Assembly (NCBI GenBank): GCA_963678925.1
Contig: OY787533.1
Location: 2,914,001 to 2,978,000 of the forward strand
Source: G963665925 sp963678925
GTDB taxonomy: Bacteria; Bacillota; Clostridia; Peptostreptococcales; Acidaminobacteraceae
Direction of reading: 5' to 3'
Length of the DNA stretch: 64,000 bases
Shown: piece by piece, positions 42,393-51,928 of the stretch
How positions within the stretch are numbered: position 1 is the stretch's first letter
Layout of the letters: every line of letters starts with the position of its first letter
Notes under the pieces: model-generated
Told to the model about the DNA's origin: nothing
Seen by the model: the letters and a program-made list of their open reading frames with translations, nothing else
The model's database searches: none
Made by a program: the position numbers and the translations under genes

Positions 42393-44918
42393 ATGAAAAT
42401 ACTCATAAAGTATACATTTCGCAATATCAAGGAGCATAAGTTCAGGACATTTCTCATTTTAATCTCCATCATGCTTTCTGTAGGCCTGTTTTTTGGTTCT
42501 CTTTCGGTATCCGATGCACTTGTAGAGCTCGTCATGGACAATATTAAAAGCTTTATCGGCAGTGCGGAAGTCTACGTCGGTCCAGGTCCTGCCAGTGAGA
42601 CATACACAATCAAGATGAAGGATCTGGGAGATGTTGAAAGTCAGATCGAGTATGCGGTCGGGGTTGTTGAAAACGGAGCCGATTACCGGTCGGTTGATGG
42701 CAAAGACACACCGATTTCCATAAAAGGTTTCAGACTGGAAGATTTGGAGCTTATGAATCCAGTTCGGTTCGAATCATTTATGGGGCAAGAGGCGTTTACA
42801 GGAAAAACGGTCATTGTTGGAAAGAGTTTCGCTGAAAGCCAGGGGTTGGAACTTGGCGATACCCTAAGATTGAAGTTTTCTGATGATGACATAAAGATGT
42901 TCAAAATTGCGGGTATAGCGGCAAATGAAGGCTTTTTTAAGAAAAGCATGGCCTTTTCGGATGACACGGTCACCGTAATTGTGCCGCGAGAAACCTTGAG
43001 CCGGTTTTTAGGCTCACCAAATCTGGTCAATACGATTTACGTAAAAACGGCTGATGACAGTAAGGTAGACGAGACCATTGAAGCCTTAAAGACCGTTTAC
43101 AAAACTGAGTCGGTAGAAAAGATGATTACAAAGAGTGAACTTGAGGCTGAGGTGAGGCCGATTCGGATTCCCTTCATGTTCATGCTCATTCTTGTAGTGA
43201 TAATCAGTACATTTATCATATATACATCTTTCAAGGTCATAACCCTTGAGAGACTCCCTATGCTGGGGACCTTCCGAAGCATTGGGGCAACGAAGAAAAT
43301 GACCGATGCGGTCATGATTTCTGAGGCCTTCATATACGGGACCCTGGGAAGCCTTCTTGGATGCGGCATCGGGCACGTCTTTCTCAAGTTCATAATTCAA
43401 ATGATGGCGGGAGAATTCGGGGTGGACAAGGTTGTCTATCCGGTGAAGAACCTGCTTGCTGCCCTTATGTTTGGCGTGGTCCTTTCCATTGGAAGTGCAC
43501 TGATCCCAATTGTGAAGGTGTCACGGATCCCTGTAAAGGAAGTACTTCTGAATATCATTGATGGAACAAGACGCAAGAGAAGGTATTTGCGTTATGTGAC
43601 TGGTGCAGTGCTTGGTCTGAGTTCCTTCCTATTGCCGGTCATATTCTCTGAGGGAACTATGGCGGCGGTTTCGGGCGGCCTGGGTATAGTCTTGCTCATT
43701 GCTTCTCTGGTTTGCTTCGTTCCCCTTTTGACAGACACCTTTATCCGACTTTCAGAGGGCCTTTTTGCAAAGGCGTTTGGGAATATTGGTCTTCTGGCTG
43801 TCAAGAACATGCGCGGTAATAAAAGCACCTATGACAATGTCATTCTGCTAACCATAGGACTTGCAAGCATGCTGACCATCAGCGTCATGGGCATGGGCAT
43901 ACAGAATGAGACCCTTTCCGCATTTGAAATGCAGACCTATGACATACATGTCTATGCTTCAGAAGCGACACCGACAACGACACAGCGGATTCTATCCATT
44001 GAAGGGATTGCAGACAGTATCCTGTATCAGGAGTCCTGGGATGCTTTCAAGTATGAGGGGGAAGAAAAGGCCTTTCTCAAGAAATTGATCGGTGTGGACA
44101 ATGCAAGGTATCTGGACTTTTTTAAATATGACATTCTAAACCATGAGGATGACAAGGTGGTCTTTGAGAAGCTCTTCCATGGCAGGAACCTCATACTGGG
44201 TACAACCGTACGCGACAAGTATGGTCTTCAAGAAGGACAAGTGCTGTCTCTCGACACGGGTGAGGGCATAAGAGACTATAAAATCATTGGATTTGTCAAC
44301 ACAAAGGTTGCAAATGGCATAGTCGGGATAACGAGCAGGTCCAATCTCAAAAATGATCTGAAGCAGAGCTGGGGACTTCGGATGGCCATGAAAATCCTGC
44401 CGGGCTATGATGGCGATGCCATGGTCATGAAAATCGAAGACAAATTGAAAAATATGAGCTGGTATGAAGTACGTACACTGGAAAGCCAGAAGAAGGATTA
44501 TATTGAAGAGAACAAGAAAATCATCATGGTATTGTCAGCCTTTTCAGCAGCAACGGCACTGATTGGCTCAATAGGGGTTATGAATAATTTTCTGGTCAGC
44601 TTTCTTGCCCGAAAAAAGGCACTGGCCATTTATGCTTCGGTGGGTATGAGCAGGGAACAGAAAAAATCCATGCTTCTCATTGAAGCGGTTTCTGGTGGTT
44701 TGATTGGGGCTGTCTTTGGCATTGCCGTTACCCTGCTGATTATTTTCCACGTGGGTGCACTGCTTGCTAAGATAGACGTTACACTGGTTATGGAGCTGAC
44801 CCTTCAGACGGCAATTTTAGGACTTTTCGGTTCGGTGCTGGTATGCCTGCTGTCATCGATTGGTGTATTGAGGCGCTCGAAAAAAGTAAGTATTATCGAA
44901 GAATTGAGATATGAATAG
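42393..44918 (+). CDS. FtsX/MacB-type ABC transporter permease, large
   Basis: 841 residues from ATG 42393 (AGGGGGT upstream). It is a duplicated permease: an N-terminal helix after FRNIKEHKFRTFLILI, a MacB-PCD-like extracytoplasmic domain (about 45-255), three helices (about 262-375), then a second set starting near residue 410, another outer domain (about 510-700) and three final helices. The FRSIGATKKM and YASVGMSREQKKS loops are the usual coupling motifs of FtsX proteins. One chain thus carries eight or more helices, as in YtrF/BceB-like exporters. ATPase and adaptor genes follow. Confidence 0.88.
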   Translation: MKILIKYTFRNIKEHKFRTFLILISIMLSVGLFFGSLSVSDALVELVMDNIKSFIGSAEVYVGPGPASETYTIKMKDLGDVESQIEYAVGVVENGADYRSVDGKDTPISIKGFRLEDLELMNPVRFESFMGQEAFTGKTVIVGKSFAESQGLELGDTLRLKFSDDDIKMFKIAGIAANEGFFKKSMAFSDDTVTVIVPRETLSRFLGSPNLVNTIYVKTADDSKVDETIEALKTVYKTESVEKMITKSELEAEVRPIRIPFMFMLILVVIISTFIIYTSFKVITLERLPMLGTFRSIGATKKMTDAVMISEAFIYGTLGSLLGCGIGHVFLKFIIQMMAGEFGVDKVVYPVKNLLAALMFGVVLSIGSALIPIVKVSRIPVKEVLLNIIDGTRRKRRYLRYVTGAVLGLSSFLLPVIFSEGTMAAVSGGLGIVLLIASLVCFVPLLTDTFIRLSEGLFAKAFGNIGLLAVKNMRGNKSTYDNVILLTIGLASMLTISVMGMGIQNETLSAFEMQTYDIHVYASEATPTTTQRILSIEGIADSILYQESWDAFKYEGEEKAFLKKLIGVDNARYLDFFKYDILNHEDDKVVFEKLFHGRNLILGTTVRDKYGLQEGQVLSLDTGEGIRDYKIIGFVNTKVANGIVGITSRSNLKNDLKQSWGLRMAMKILPGYDGDAMVMKIEDKLKNMSWYEVRTLESQKKDYIEENKKIIMVLSAFSAATALIGSIGVMNNFLVSFLARKKALAIYASVGMSREQKKSMLLIEAVSGGLIGAVFGIAVTLLIIFHVGALLAKIDVTLVMELTLQTAILGLFGSVLVCLLSSIGVLRRSKKVSIIEELRYE

Positions 44919-44929
44919 GAGTTGGGCTA

Positions 44930-45601
44930 ATGTCAGCAATTGTAGATGTAAGAGAAGTATGCAAAAACTTCGTGCTGGGGGATGAAGAGGTCAAGGTGCT
45001 TAAAACCCTTGATTTTAAAATAGAAAAGGGCGAGTTTGTTTCCCTGATGGGCCCGTCGGGTTCGGGCAAGTCAACTCTCCTTTATTTGATTGGTGGACTG
45101 GACTGCCCATCCTCGGGTCAGGTGCTTGTTAACGGGAAAGAACTGAAGCTTATGAAAGATAAAGAAGAAAGCATCATGCGCAGAAGGGAAATTGGCTTTG
45201 TGTTTCAGTTCTACAACCTGATTCCAAATTTGAATGTAGAGGAAAATGTACTCTTGCCAATTTTACTGGATGGAAAAAATCCCAAGAAGCATCAAGGGAA
45301 ACTAAATGAAATACTGGAGCTCGTGGGACTTTCCGATAGGAAACGGCATACGCCCCGTGAACTCTCTGGAGGCCAACAGCAGCGTGTAGCTATTGCGCGT
45401 GCCCTGATTGGTGAACCGGACCTCATATTGGCAGATGAACCCATAGGAAATCTTGACAGTGTGACAGGTACAGAGATTATGGAGCTCTTTCAGAGAATCA
45501 ATAAGGAAAAAGGAAAAACGATTGTACAGGTAACGCATTCTGAGCATGCGGCAAACTACGGTACACGTGTCATCAGGCTAAAAGACGGGAGGATTATCTA
45601 A
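44930..45601 (+). CDS. MacB/LolD-type ABC transporter ATP-binding protein
   Basis: 223 residues from ATG 44930 with AGGAG upstream. Motifs: Walker A GPSGSGKST, Q-loop VFQFYNLIPNL, signature LSGGQQQRVAIARAL, Walker B LILADEPIGNLD and the switch His in VTHSEHAA. These are typical of the LolD/MacB subfamily that drives FtsX-type permeases. Its TAA stop shares one base with the ATG of the adaptor gene. Confidence 0.93.
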   Translation: MSAIVDVREVCKNFVLGDEEVKVLKTLDFKIEKGEFVSLMGPSGSGKSTLLYLIGGLDCPSSGQVLVNGKELKLMKDKEESIMRRREIGFVFQFYNLIPNLNVEENVLLPILLDGKNPKKHQGKLNEILELVGLSDRKRHTPRELSGGQQQRVAIARALIGEPDLILADEPIGNLDSVTGTEIMELFQRINKEKGKTIVQVTHSEHAANYGTRVIRLKDGRII

Positions 45602-46608
45602 TGAAAAGGGGATATTTATATGCTGTGGTTCTTGCAGCGGGGGTGTTTCTTGTAGGGTGTGGCGCTGCAGAAGTGCCTGAGTCTGCTGAGGCAGCAGATA
45701 TGACAGAGGCAATTGAGGTGCCTGCCATTGAATCGGTAGAAGCTTATGGTATTGTGGAGGCAACTGATGAGCAGGGAATCAGCGTGGATTTTGACGCGCG
45801 TATCAATAAGATTTATGTAAAGGCGGGGGAACGTATTTCCAGTGGCGATAAGCTGGTAGATTTTGATATCAGTGTTCTGGAGGATGAGATAGCCAGTCAG
45901 GAAATGGAAATTGAAGAGACTGAGTTCGAAATAAGAAATGGAGACTATTCGGTAGAGCGCCTTGAGCTGGATGTGGAGAATTCAAGTGCTGAACTGGAGG
46001 ACTTGAAAAAGCGCCTTGCGAGAAATGAAGAACTCTTCAGCGTTGGCGCCATATCACAGGAGACCTACGATACTCTAACAGAAGAAGTTGGGCAGAAGAA
46101 AAGAGAACACGCAAAGCTTGTACTGAATCTGAAAAGCACCAGAGCACAGGTGGAGGGCGAGCAGAACGCGCTGAGAAACAAGCTGGAACGCCTGAATGAC
46201 GAGCTCCAGAGGCTCAATGAGAAATACTCAAAGGCCAATTTTGTAAACGGCAATCAAATTGTCTCTAAAATCGACAAGGGTGTTGTCTCTGAGGTAAGTG
46301 CCAAAGAGGGCGATTATGTTGACCGTGAAATCAGTGTCATGACCATTGTCGATCTGGATTCCAGAATCGTCCGCGCGGATATTGCGGAGGAGTTCATCAG
46401 CCGGATCTATGAGGGCCAGAAAGCCGAAGTGACATCGCAGGCGGTGCCTGACAAGGTCTACTCAGGACACGTGGTTCGTATTTGGGGCACATCAGTCAAA
46501 AAAGGTGGGGAGACCATTGTTCCAATAGAAATTGCCCTGGATGATATGGACGACGAGCTCTTTCTCAACTTCAATGTGGACGTGAAAATCCTTCTTGAAG
46601 ACAAGTAA
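45601..46608 (+). CDS. HlyD-like adaptor lipoprotein for the MacB-type exporter
   Basis: 335 residues from ATG 45601. Signal peptide with lipobox LVGC (Cys20), an acidic linker, a lipoyl-like half (VDFDARINKIYVKAGERISSGDKLVDFD), a long coiled coil (about residues 95-215), the second lipoyl half (SKIDKGVVSEVSAKEGDYV) and a barrel (VRADIAEEFISRIYEGQKAEV). It has the same plan as the adaptor at 28321 but little sequence likeness. It links the permease and ATPase of the same operon; the exported compound is unknown. Confidence 0.85.
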   Translation: MKRGYLYAVVLAAGVFLVGCGAAEVPESAEAADMTEAIEVPAIESVEAYGIVEATDEQGISVDFDARINKIYVKAGERISSGDKLVDFDISVLEDEIASQEMEIEETEFEIRNGDYSVERLELDVENSSAELEDLKKRLARNEELFSVGAISQETYDTLTEEVGQKKREHAKLVLNLKSTRAQVEGEQNALRNKLERLNDELQRLNEKYSKANFVNGNQIVSKIDKGVVSEVSAKEGDYVDREISVMTIVDLDSRIVRADIAEEFISRIYEGQKAEVTSQAVPDKVYSGHVVRIWGTSVKKGGETIVPIEIALDDMDDELFLNFNVDVKILLEDK

Positions 46609-46628
46609 AAAGTATTTATGACTAAATA

Positions 46629-46670
46629 AGCACAATTGATGAAAGCGGATGCTGTCAATTGTGCTTTTCT
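46629..46670 (+). terminator. Rho-independent terminator after the MacB-type operon
   Basis: AGCACAATTGA pairs with TCAATTGTGCT around a 15-base loop, followed by TTTCTAATTTTTTA. Confidence 0.8.
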
Positions 46671-46842
46671 AATTTTTTATTCTTTTTTGATGCGAATCTG
46701 GTAGGATTTTATAAAGACCTTATACAATTTCAAGCCATAGTCTTGAGAAATTGTCAGGATTTAATAATGGACATTTTGAACATATGATGTAAACTTAATC
46801 ATGCGTAAATGTAAGTGTAAAGAAGTGAGTGAGGGCAAGCAA

Positions 46843-48102
46843 TTGGAAATTATAAAAAAAACACCGGTACGTGAGGCGCTCCAGTGTGCACTTGATGCAT
46901 TTGGAGCGGTGGGGCGTTTTAAGGAAGTGCATATCAGCGATTCTTTGGGACATATTCTAGCAGAGGATGCCATTGTAAACATGGATTTGCCGCCGTTCAC
47001 AAAATCGACAGTCGATGGATATGCAGTACGCTATACGGATATTGAAGCTGCAAGTGAAGAAACGCCGGTTCTACTCACTGTGACTGGCGAAAGTCATATG
47101 GGAAGAATTACGGGGACGACTCTTGAGCTTGGTATGGCACAATATGTTCCAACAGGCGGGATGCTGCCTGGGGGTGCGGATGCGGTGGTCATGATTGAAG
47201 ATACTGTGGTCGATGGGGATGCGCTGAAGGTCTTCAAGGCCCTGTCTGTAAATGAAAATCTGATCTTGAAGGGTCAGGATCTGCGCTGTGGCGCTCTGGG
47301 CCTGAAAAGCGGTACCAAAATGTACCCGCGACATATCGGCCTCCTTGCTTCTATGGGTATCGAACGTGTCAAGGTATATGGCAAGCCAGTTGTTTCAATC
47401 ATCATAACCGGAGATGAAATCATTCCTCTAGGAACAGAGCTGAAGGAAGGTCAGATTTATGACATCAATTCCTATAGCCTGAAGGCGCTTTGTGAAAGCT
47501 ACGGCCTGGAAGTGTGCATGACTTCAATTGTTGTAGATGACTATGACGCCATGTGCCGAAAAATTGATCAATCCCTGTCCAGGTCTGACGTGCTTCTCAT
47601 TTCAGGCGGGAGCTCAGTTGGCAAGAAGGACTATACAGTGGACGCAGTGAAGTCGCGTGCAGGCACAGAGGTGCTTGTGCATGGTCTTGCCTTTAAGCCG
47701 GGGAAGCCGACACTTATTGCCAAGCAGGCAGACAAACTTATTTTGGGTCTGCCCGGGCATCCGGTATCTTCAATCATGGTCATGGACATTGTGGGTCGCA
47801 GATTGCTCGATGGCATTTGGAACATGGCACTGGCAAAGCGACACAGGATTCAAGCCGTTCTTACCGACGTGGTTGAACCGGCATTCGAACGCGACAGCTG
47901 TCAAATGGTCCGTGTTGAAAGCCATGGAGATACTTTCCTAGCAAAACCCATTTATGGAAAGTCAGGCATGATTTCGTGGATAGGGCACTCAGATGGCTAT
48001 ATTGTTGCAGAATACAAGGATGGACCACTCCTCAAAGGCAGTCAGGTGCAAGTGTTTTTGTGGGATAATCATAGTAGTTATATCGGAAATGACTGGGTGT
48101 AG
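46843..48102 (+). CDS. moeA: Molybdopterin molybdenumtransferase
   Basis: I prefer TTG 46843 as start because GTGAGGG lies just upstream and the family begins near EIIKKTPVREAL; the frame is open to ATG 46801, which has no ribosome site. About 419 residues. MoeA inserts molybdate into adenylylated molybdopterin. Seen are DLPPFTKSTVDGYAV, the VPTGGMLPGGADAVV domain, SIIITGDEIIPLG...QIYDINSYSL with SGGSSVGKKDYT (molybdopterin-binding loop), and GLPGHPVSSIM. Gene pairing with a formate channel fits a molybdenum or tungsten formate dehydrogenase elsewhere in the genome. Confidence 0.9.
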   Translation: MEIIKKTPVREALQCALDAFGAVGRFKEVHISDSLGHILAEDAIVNMDLPPFTKSTVDGYAVRYTDIEAASEETPVLLTVTGESHMGRITGTTLELGMAQYVPTGGMLPGGADAVVMIEDTVVDGDALKVFKALSVNENLILKGQDLRCGALGLKSGTKMYPRHIGLLASMGIERVKVYGKPVVSIIITGDEIIPLGTELKEGQIYDINSYSLKALCESYGLEVCMTSIVVDDYDAMCRKIDQSLSRSDVLLISGGSSVGKKDYTVDAVKSRAGTEVLVHGLAFKPGKPTLIAKQADKLILGLPGHPVSSIMVMDIVGRRLLDGIWNMALAKRHRIQAVLTDVVEPAFERDSCQMVRVESHGDTFLAKPIYGKSGMISWIGHSDGYIVAEYKDGPLLKGSQVQVFLWDNHSSYIGNDWV

Positions 48103-48150
48103 TTGTAGAAAACTCACAAGAGCTAAAAATAGGGTATTTTCAACTTATTG

Positions 48151-48183
48151 ACGATTATTGACGTTTTGATGACGTCAAATCGT
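48151..48183. repeat. Inverted repeat upstream of the formate channel
   Basis: ACGATTATTGACG pairs with CGTCAAATCGT (two-base bulge) around a nine-base loop; the core TGACGTCA is itself palindromic. There is no T-run, so it is a candidate operator rather than a terminator. Confidence 0.45.
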
Positions 48184-48297
48184 TAAAAAATTAATAAATC
48201 GCCTAGAAATCTCGTAGTATTTCCGCATTGGTTTATGGCGCTGTTTCCTTTAGACTGTATCATGGAATTGTAGTTTTATCATAAAGGGGAGGAAACA

Positions 48298-49082
48298 ATG
48301 ACTAAAAACTTACTGACTCCAGCAGAAATTACGGGTAAAATGCTGGAGGTCTCTGAGAAAAAAGCGAACAATACTTTTGGTAACATCCTTCTGCTTGGAA
48401 TCATGGCAGGCATGTTTATCGCACTTGGCAGCGTCTCGGCAACCGTGATGTGGGCGACGACAAATGATTTGGGCATATCCAAATTCCTCGGTGCGGCAAT
48501 ATTTCCAGTAGGGATTATTCTTGTCGTTATTGCCGGCGCGGAGCTCTTCACTGGAAATAACCTGATTTCTCTTGGTTTTATCAACAAAAGAATTACCCTG
48601 GGTGGTCTGTTGAAAAACTGGACTGCGGTTTTCATTGGTAATTTCATCGGCTCTGTATTTATTGCTTACCTTGTTTATAAGGGACAGCTATGGGGCACGG
48701 TCGGAAATTTGAACCATATTGGTGAAAAAGCGGTTGCGGTTGCCCAGGCAAAGGCGGACTGACTTTCTCCGTGGCATTTTTCAGGGGCATTCTGTGTAAC
48801 CTGGTTGTGGCGCTTTCCGTATGGATGGCCATGGGTGCAAATACTGTTTCGGGAAAGGTGCTGACACTGTGGTTCCCGGTAACGGCATTCGTTATGGCAA
48901 GCTATGAGCACGTGGTTGCCAACATGTTCTTCATTCCTGTGGGAATCCTGCATGGTGCTGCTGTGACGTGGTCACATATGGCCGTGACCTTCATTCCCGT
49001 GGCGCTTGGCAATATTGTTGGAGGCGGCGTGATTATTCCGGTTGCCTATCACCTGATTTATCTTAAGGGAAAAAATAAATAG
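48298..49082 (+). pseudogene. Formate/nitrite transporter (FNT family), frameshifted
   Basis: ATG 48298 follows GGGGAGGAAACA. The first part (155 codons to a TGA at 48760) holds the first helices and FNT marks (IFPVGIILVVIAGAELFTGN). The remaining half continues in another frame from about 48760 with VAFFRGILCNLVVALSVWMAMGAN and SYEHVVANMFFIPVGIL, the second FNT signature, to 49082. Adding one base around 48758 gives ADLTFSVAFFRGILCN, exactly the expected join. So a single base is missing, either in the genome or in the consensus. FNT channels move formate, nitrite or hydrosulfide. Confidence 0.88.
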
Positions 49083-49106
49083 TCAGTCATGCTGATATAT
49101 AATGCT

Positions 49107-49153
49107 ATCCGCTCTGTCTACGTACGTGATGTACGCTGTCAGAGCGGATTTTT
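49107..49153 (+). terminator. Rho-independent terminator after the FNT gene
   Basis: ATCCGCTCTG...CAGAGCGGAT with an inner GTAC palindrome-rich part, followed by TTTTT. Confidence 0.82.
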
Positions 49154-49169
49154 ACTATGCTTGGTTTTC

Positions 49170-49198
49170 TTGAATTATGTCAACCACTCGTGTATACT
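49170..49198 (+). promoter_or_regulatory. Promoter for the murB operon
   Basis: TTGAAT (49170-49175), 17-base spacer, TATACT (49193-49198). The start would be near 49205, giving a leader of about 158 bases. Confidence 0.6.
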
Positions 49199-49254
49199 AT
49201 TAGGGTCTTTTATTTACATCAAAACGTTACACCCTTTGGGTGCAAAAACGATAT

Positions 49255-49293
49255 AATAGAAGCATTCATTAGATGCAATAGAAGTATTCATTA
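49255..49293 (+). repeat. Direct repeat in the murB leader
   Basis: AATAGAAGCATTCATTA at 49255-49271 recurs as AATAGAAGTATTCATTA at 49277-49293, a period of 22 bases (about two helical turns) with one mismatch. It could be a protein site; nothing more is known. Confidence 0.5.
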
Positions 49294-49362
49294 ACTGAAA
49301 CAGGAAATAAGCTGAAAGGACCCGGGCGGGTTCTGTTTCGGCATAAGAATAAGGAGTTCAAT

Positions 49363-50274
49363 TTGATTAAGACTACAGTGGAAATGCTACGCGAAAAACT
49401 CAGTCCGGAAATGATATATATAGATGAACCCATGAACAGACATACGTCCTTTAAGATTGGGGGACCTGCAGATGTGCTGGTCATGCCGAAGTCAGTTGAT
49501 GACTTGAAGGTGGTTGTGGAAACTTGCCAAGCCAATACCTGCCCGGTTCATATCGTGGGCAACTGCAGCAATCTGCTTGTAGGCGATGATGGCGTTCGCG
49601 GTGTGGTTGTAAAGCTTTCTGAGAATTTCAGTGGTGTGGAAATAGACGGAAACAGGGTCAAGGCACAGTCTGGCATTCTCTTATCCCAGCTCTCCAGCAA
49701 AGTTGTTGAAAAATCACTGGGTGGTTTTGAGTTTGCATCGGGTATTCCCGGTACAATTGGTGGTGCGGTCTTCATGAATGCCGGTGCATATGGTGGCGAA
49801 ATGAAGGATGTCGTGCGTGAAGTAACCGTTCTGACACGTCATGGGGAAGTGCTGAGCCTTTCGAATGAAGAACTTGAATTCGGGTATAGAATGAGTGCGG
49901 TACAAAGGGAAAAACATATTGTACTAGAGGTTTTAATGGAACTTGAAGAAAAGCCGTACGGAGAAATCAAGCAGCTTATTGATGAACTCACAGAGAAGAG
50001 AACATCAAAGCAGCCACTGCAGTTGCCAAGTGCGGGTTCAACCTTTAAAAGGCCTGAAGGACATTTTGCAGGCAAGCTTATAGATGACGCAGGTCTGCGT
50101 GGTGTACGCCATGGAGACGCGCAGGTTTCTGAAAAGCACTGCGGATTCATTGTGAATCGCGGAAGTGCGACCAGTGCGGATGTGCTTAGACTCATTGGCC
50201 TGGTTCAAAAGGTTGTTTACGACCAGTTTGGCGTGCTGCTTGAACCCGAAGTGCGACTATTCGGGAAGGAATAA
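49363..50274 (+). CDS. murB: UDP-N-acetylenolpyruvoylglucosamine reductase
   Basis: 303 residues from TTG 49363, with AAGGAG at 49351-49356. MurB reduces UDP-GlcNAc-enolpyruvate to UDP-MurNAc with NADPH and FAD in cell-wall synthesis. Visible: MNRHTSFKIGGPADVLVMP and GNCSNLLVGDDGVRG (FAD binding), FASGIPGTIGGAVFMNAGAYGGEM, YRMSAVQREKHIV, the catalytic Ser in PSAGSTFKRPEGHFAGKLIDDAGL, and the final Glu in LLEPEVRLFG. It opens the murB-PHP-rapZ-yvcK block, a common order in Clostridia. Confidence 0.94.
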   Translation: MIKTTVEMLREKLSPEMIYIDEPMNRHTSFKIGGPADVLVMPKSVDDLKVVVETCQANTCPVHIVGNCSNLLVGDDGVRGVVVKLSENFSGVEIDGNRVKAQSGILLSQLSSKVVEKSLGGFEFASGIPGTIGGAVFMNAGAYGGEMKDVVREVTVLTRHGEVLSLSNEELEFGYRMSAVQREKHIVLEVLMELEEKPYGEIKQLIDELTEKRTSKQPLQLPSAGSTFKRPEGHFAGKLIDDAGLRGVRHGDAQVSEKHCGFIVNRGSATSADVLRLIGLVQKVVYDQFGVLLEPEVRLFGKE

Positions 50275-50276
50275 CT

Positions 50277-51008
50277 ATGAGAATTCTTTCAGATTATCAT
50301 ACACATACAACATTCAGTCACGGTGAGGGCAGTATTGAAGACAATGTCATTGCTGCACGTAATGTCGGGCTGAAAATCATCGCAATCAGCGATCATGGTC
50401 CCGGACATATGGGATTTGGCATCAAGCGGAAAAAATATGCTGAGATGCGTTCTATCATTGACGCACTCAACGAAAAATATGACGATATTGAAATCCTCTT
50501 GGGTCTGGAAGCGAATGTACTCGATGTCGACGGCAATCTGGATGTCGATGAGGCCCTGCTTGAAATGAATGACATATTGCTGGCTGGCTATCATTTTGGA
50601 AGCAAACCAGTCCGCTTTGTGCGGGATATGCTCCATCATGCGGGTAACTATTTCAGCAAGTACAATGGTGGAACAGAACAGCTTCGTGAGGCAAACACGC
50701 TCTCGCTGATCAATGCGATGCACAAATACCATATTGACATATTGACCCATCCGGGTGCCAAAGGCCCCATAGATATAAGGCGTGTGGCACAGGCTGCTGA
50801 GAAAACCGGAACGGCACTTGAAATCAATGCGAGCCACGGTTTTCTGACGCTTGAGCAAATACTTGAAGTAAAGGATTACAATATAAAATTTTCAATAAAC
50901 AGCGACGCCCATCATCCAAGAGATGTGGGGAATTTCAAAAAGGCACTGGACAGGGCACAACAAGCTGGCCTTACAAGTGACAGGATACTAAGTGCAGAAG
51001 CGGAATAG
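50277..51008 (+). CDS. PHP-domain phosphohydrolase (YcdX-like)
   Basis: 243 residues; ATG 50277 lies two bases after murB. The PHP metal-binding motifs are seen in order: YHTHTTFSHGEGS, ISDHGPGHMG, LGLEANVLD, ILLAGYHFG, ILTHPGAK, LEINASHG and INSDAHHPRDVG, which together bind three metals. Such enzymes hydrolyse phosphate esters; the substrate of this family is not settled. Its regular place between murB and rapZ in Clostridia suggests a conserved role, but none is shown. The next gene starts nine bases on. Confidence 0.85.
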   Translation: MRILSDYHTHTTFSHGEGSIEDNVIAARNVGLKIIAISDHGPGHMGFGIKRKKYAEMRSIIDALNEKYDDIEILLGLEANVLDVDGNLDVDEALLEMNDILLAGYHFGSKPVRFVRDMLHHAGNYFSKYNGGTEQLREANTLSLINAMHKYHIDILTHPGAKGPIDIRRVAQAAEKTGTALEINASHGFLTLEQILEVKDYNIKFSINSDAHHPRDVGNFKKALDRAQQAGLTSDRILSAEAE

Positions 51009-51017
51009 GAGCGAATT

Positions 51018-51869
51018 ATGGAACTGGTAATCATTACAGGCATGTCCGGTGCAGGGCGAAGCCAAGCAATGAAAGTACTTGAGGATTTTGGATATTACTG
51101 TGTGGATAACCTGCCGCCAGTGCTTATTCACCAGTTTGTCATGCTTTGCGACCAGAATACCGAGGATATAAGAAAGCTGGCTCTTGTAACAGATATCAGG
51201 GGCGGTATTTTCTTTGAAGACTTGGAGAAGGAACTTGAAGCCTTAAAACATGAAGGCTATACCTATAAGGTTATTTTTCTGGATTCCTCGGATGAGGTCC
51301 TTATAAAACGATTCAAGGAAGCGCGTCGATCGCATCCGATGAATCCGAGCGGTTCGATTGAAGACGGCATTGCAAATGAACGCAAGCGTCTGTCTAAGCT
51401 TCGTGCCTCATCGGATACAATCATCGAAACAAGCGGTTATAACCTGAGTCAGTTTAAAAATGAAATGTCCAAGATCTTTAGAGAAAACACATCGACATCC
51501 AATATGTCGATTTCAATCATGTCCTTCGGATTCAAAAAAGGCGTTCCGCTTGATGCGGATTTTGTTTTCGATGCCCGTTTTCTTCCGAATCCTTTTTACA
51601 TTGAAGAACTTAGATCACTTACAGGAAACGACAGTGCGGTTCAGGACTATGTCATGTCCTTTGAAGAGAGCCATGCCTTTTTCAACCAGATTTTGAGCAT
51701 GGTCAACACTGTTTTGCCCCTTTGCGAGCGGGAAGGACGTGCGCAACTGATCATTGCCATTGGATGCACAGGCGGACAGCACCGGTCTGTTACGCTGGCA
51801 AACAGATTGCACGGCGAACTGCAGGGCGGAACCTACACCGTGAGTATTTCCCATAGAGAGCTGCGGTAA
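51018..51869 (+). CDS. rapZ: RNase adapter / nucleotide-binding protein RapZ (YvcJ)
   Basis: 283 residues, ATG 51018 with AGGAG upstream. N-terminal P-loop GMSGAGRSQA (Arg in place of the usual Lys, as in several relatives), then FGYYCVDNLPP, LDSSDEVLIKRFKEARRSHP, FGFKKGVPLDADFVFDARFLPNP and the C-terminal AIGCTGGQHRSV block. In E. coli RapZ senses glucosamine-6-phosphate and steers small RNA decay; in B. subtilis YvcJ has GTPase activity and affects competence. It is followed by yvcK, its usual partner. Confidence 0.93.
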   Translation: MELVIITGMSGAGRSQAMKVLEDFGYYCVDNLPPVLIHQFVMLCDQNTEDIRKLALVTDIRGGIFFEDLEKELEALKHEGYTYKVIFLDSSDEVLIKRFKEARRSHPMNPSGSIEDGIANERKRLSKLRASSDTIIETSGYNLSQFKNEMSKIFRENTSTSNMSISIMSFGFKKGVPLDADFVFDARFLPNPFYIEELRSLTGNDSAVQDYVMSFEESHAFFNQILSMVNTVLPLCEREGRAQLIIAIGCTGGQHRSVTLANRLHGELQGGTYTVSISHRELR

Positions 51870-51928
51870 GTGGGACCTGCATGTTAAAGAGAAGTATGTA
51901 AAATCTTATCAGACGGGGAGACTCAAAA

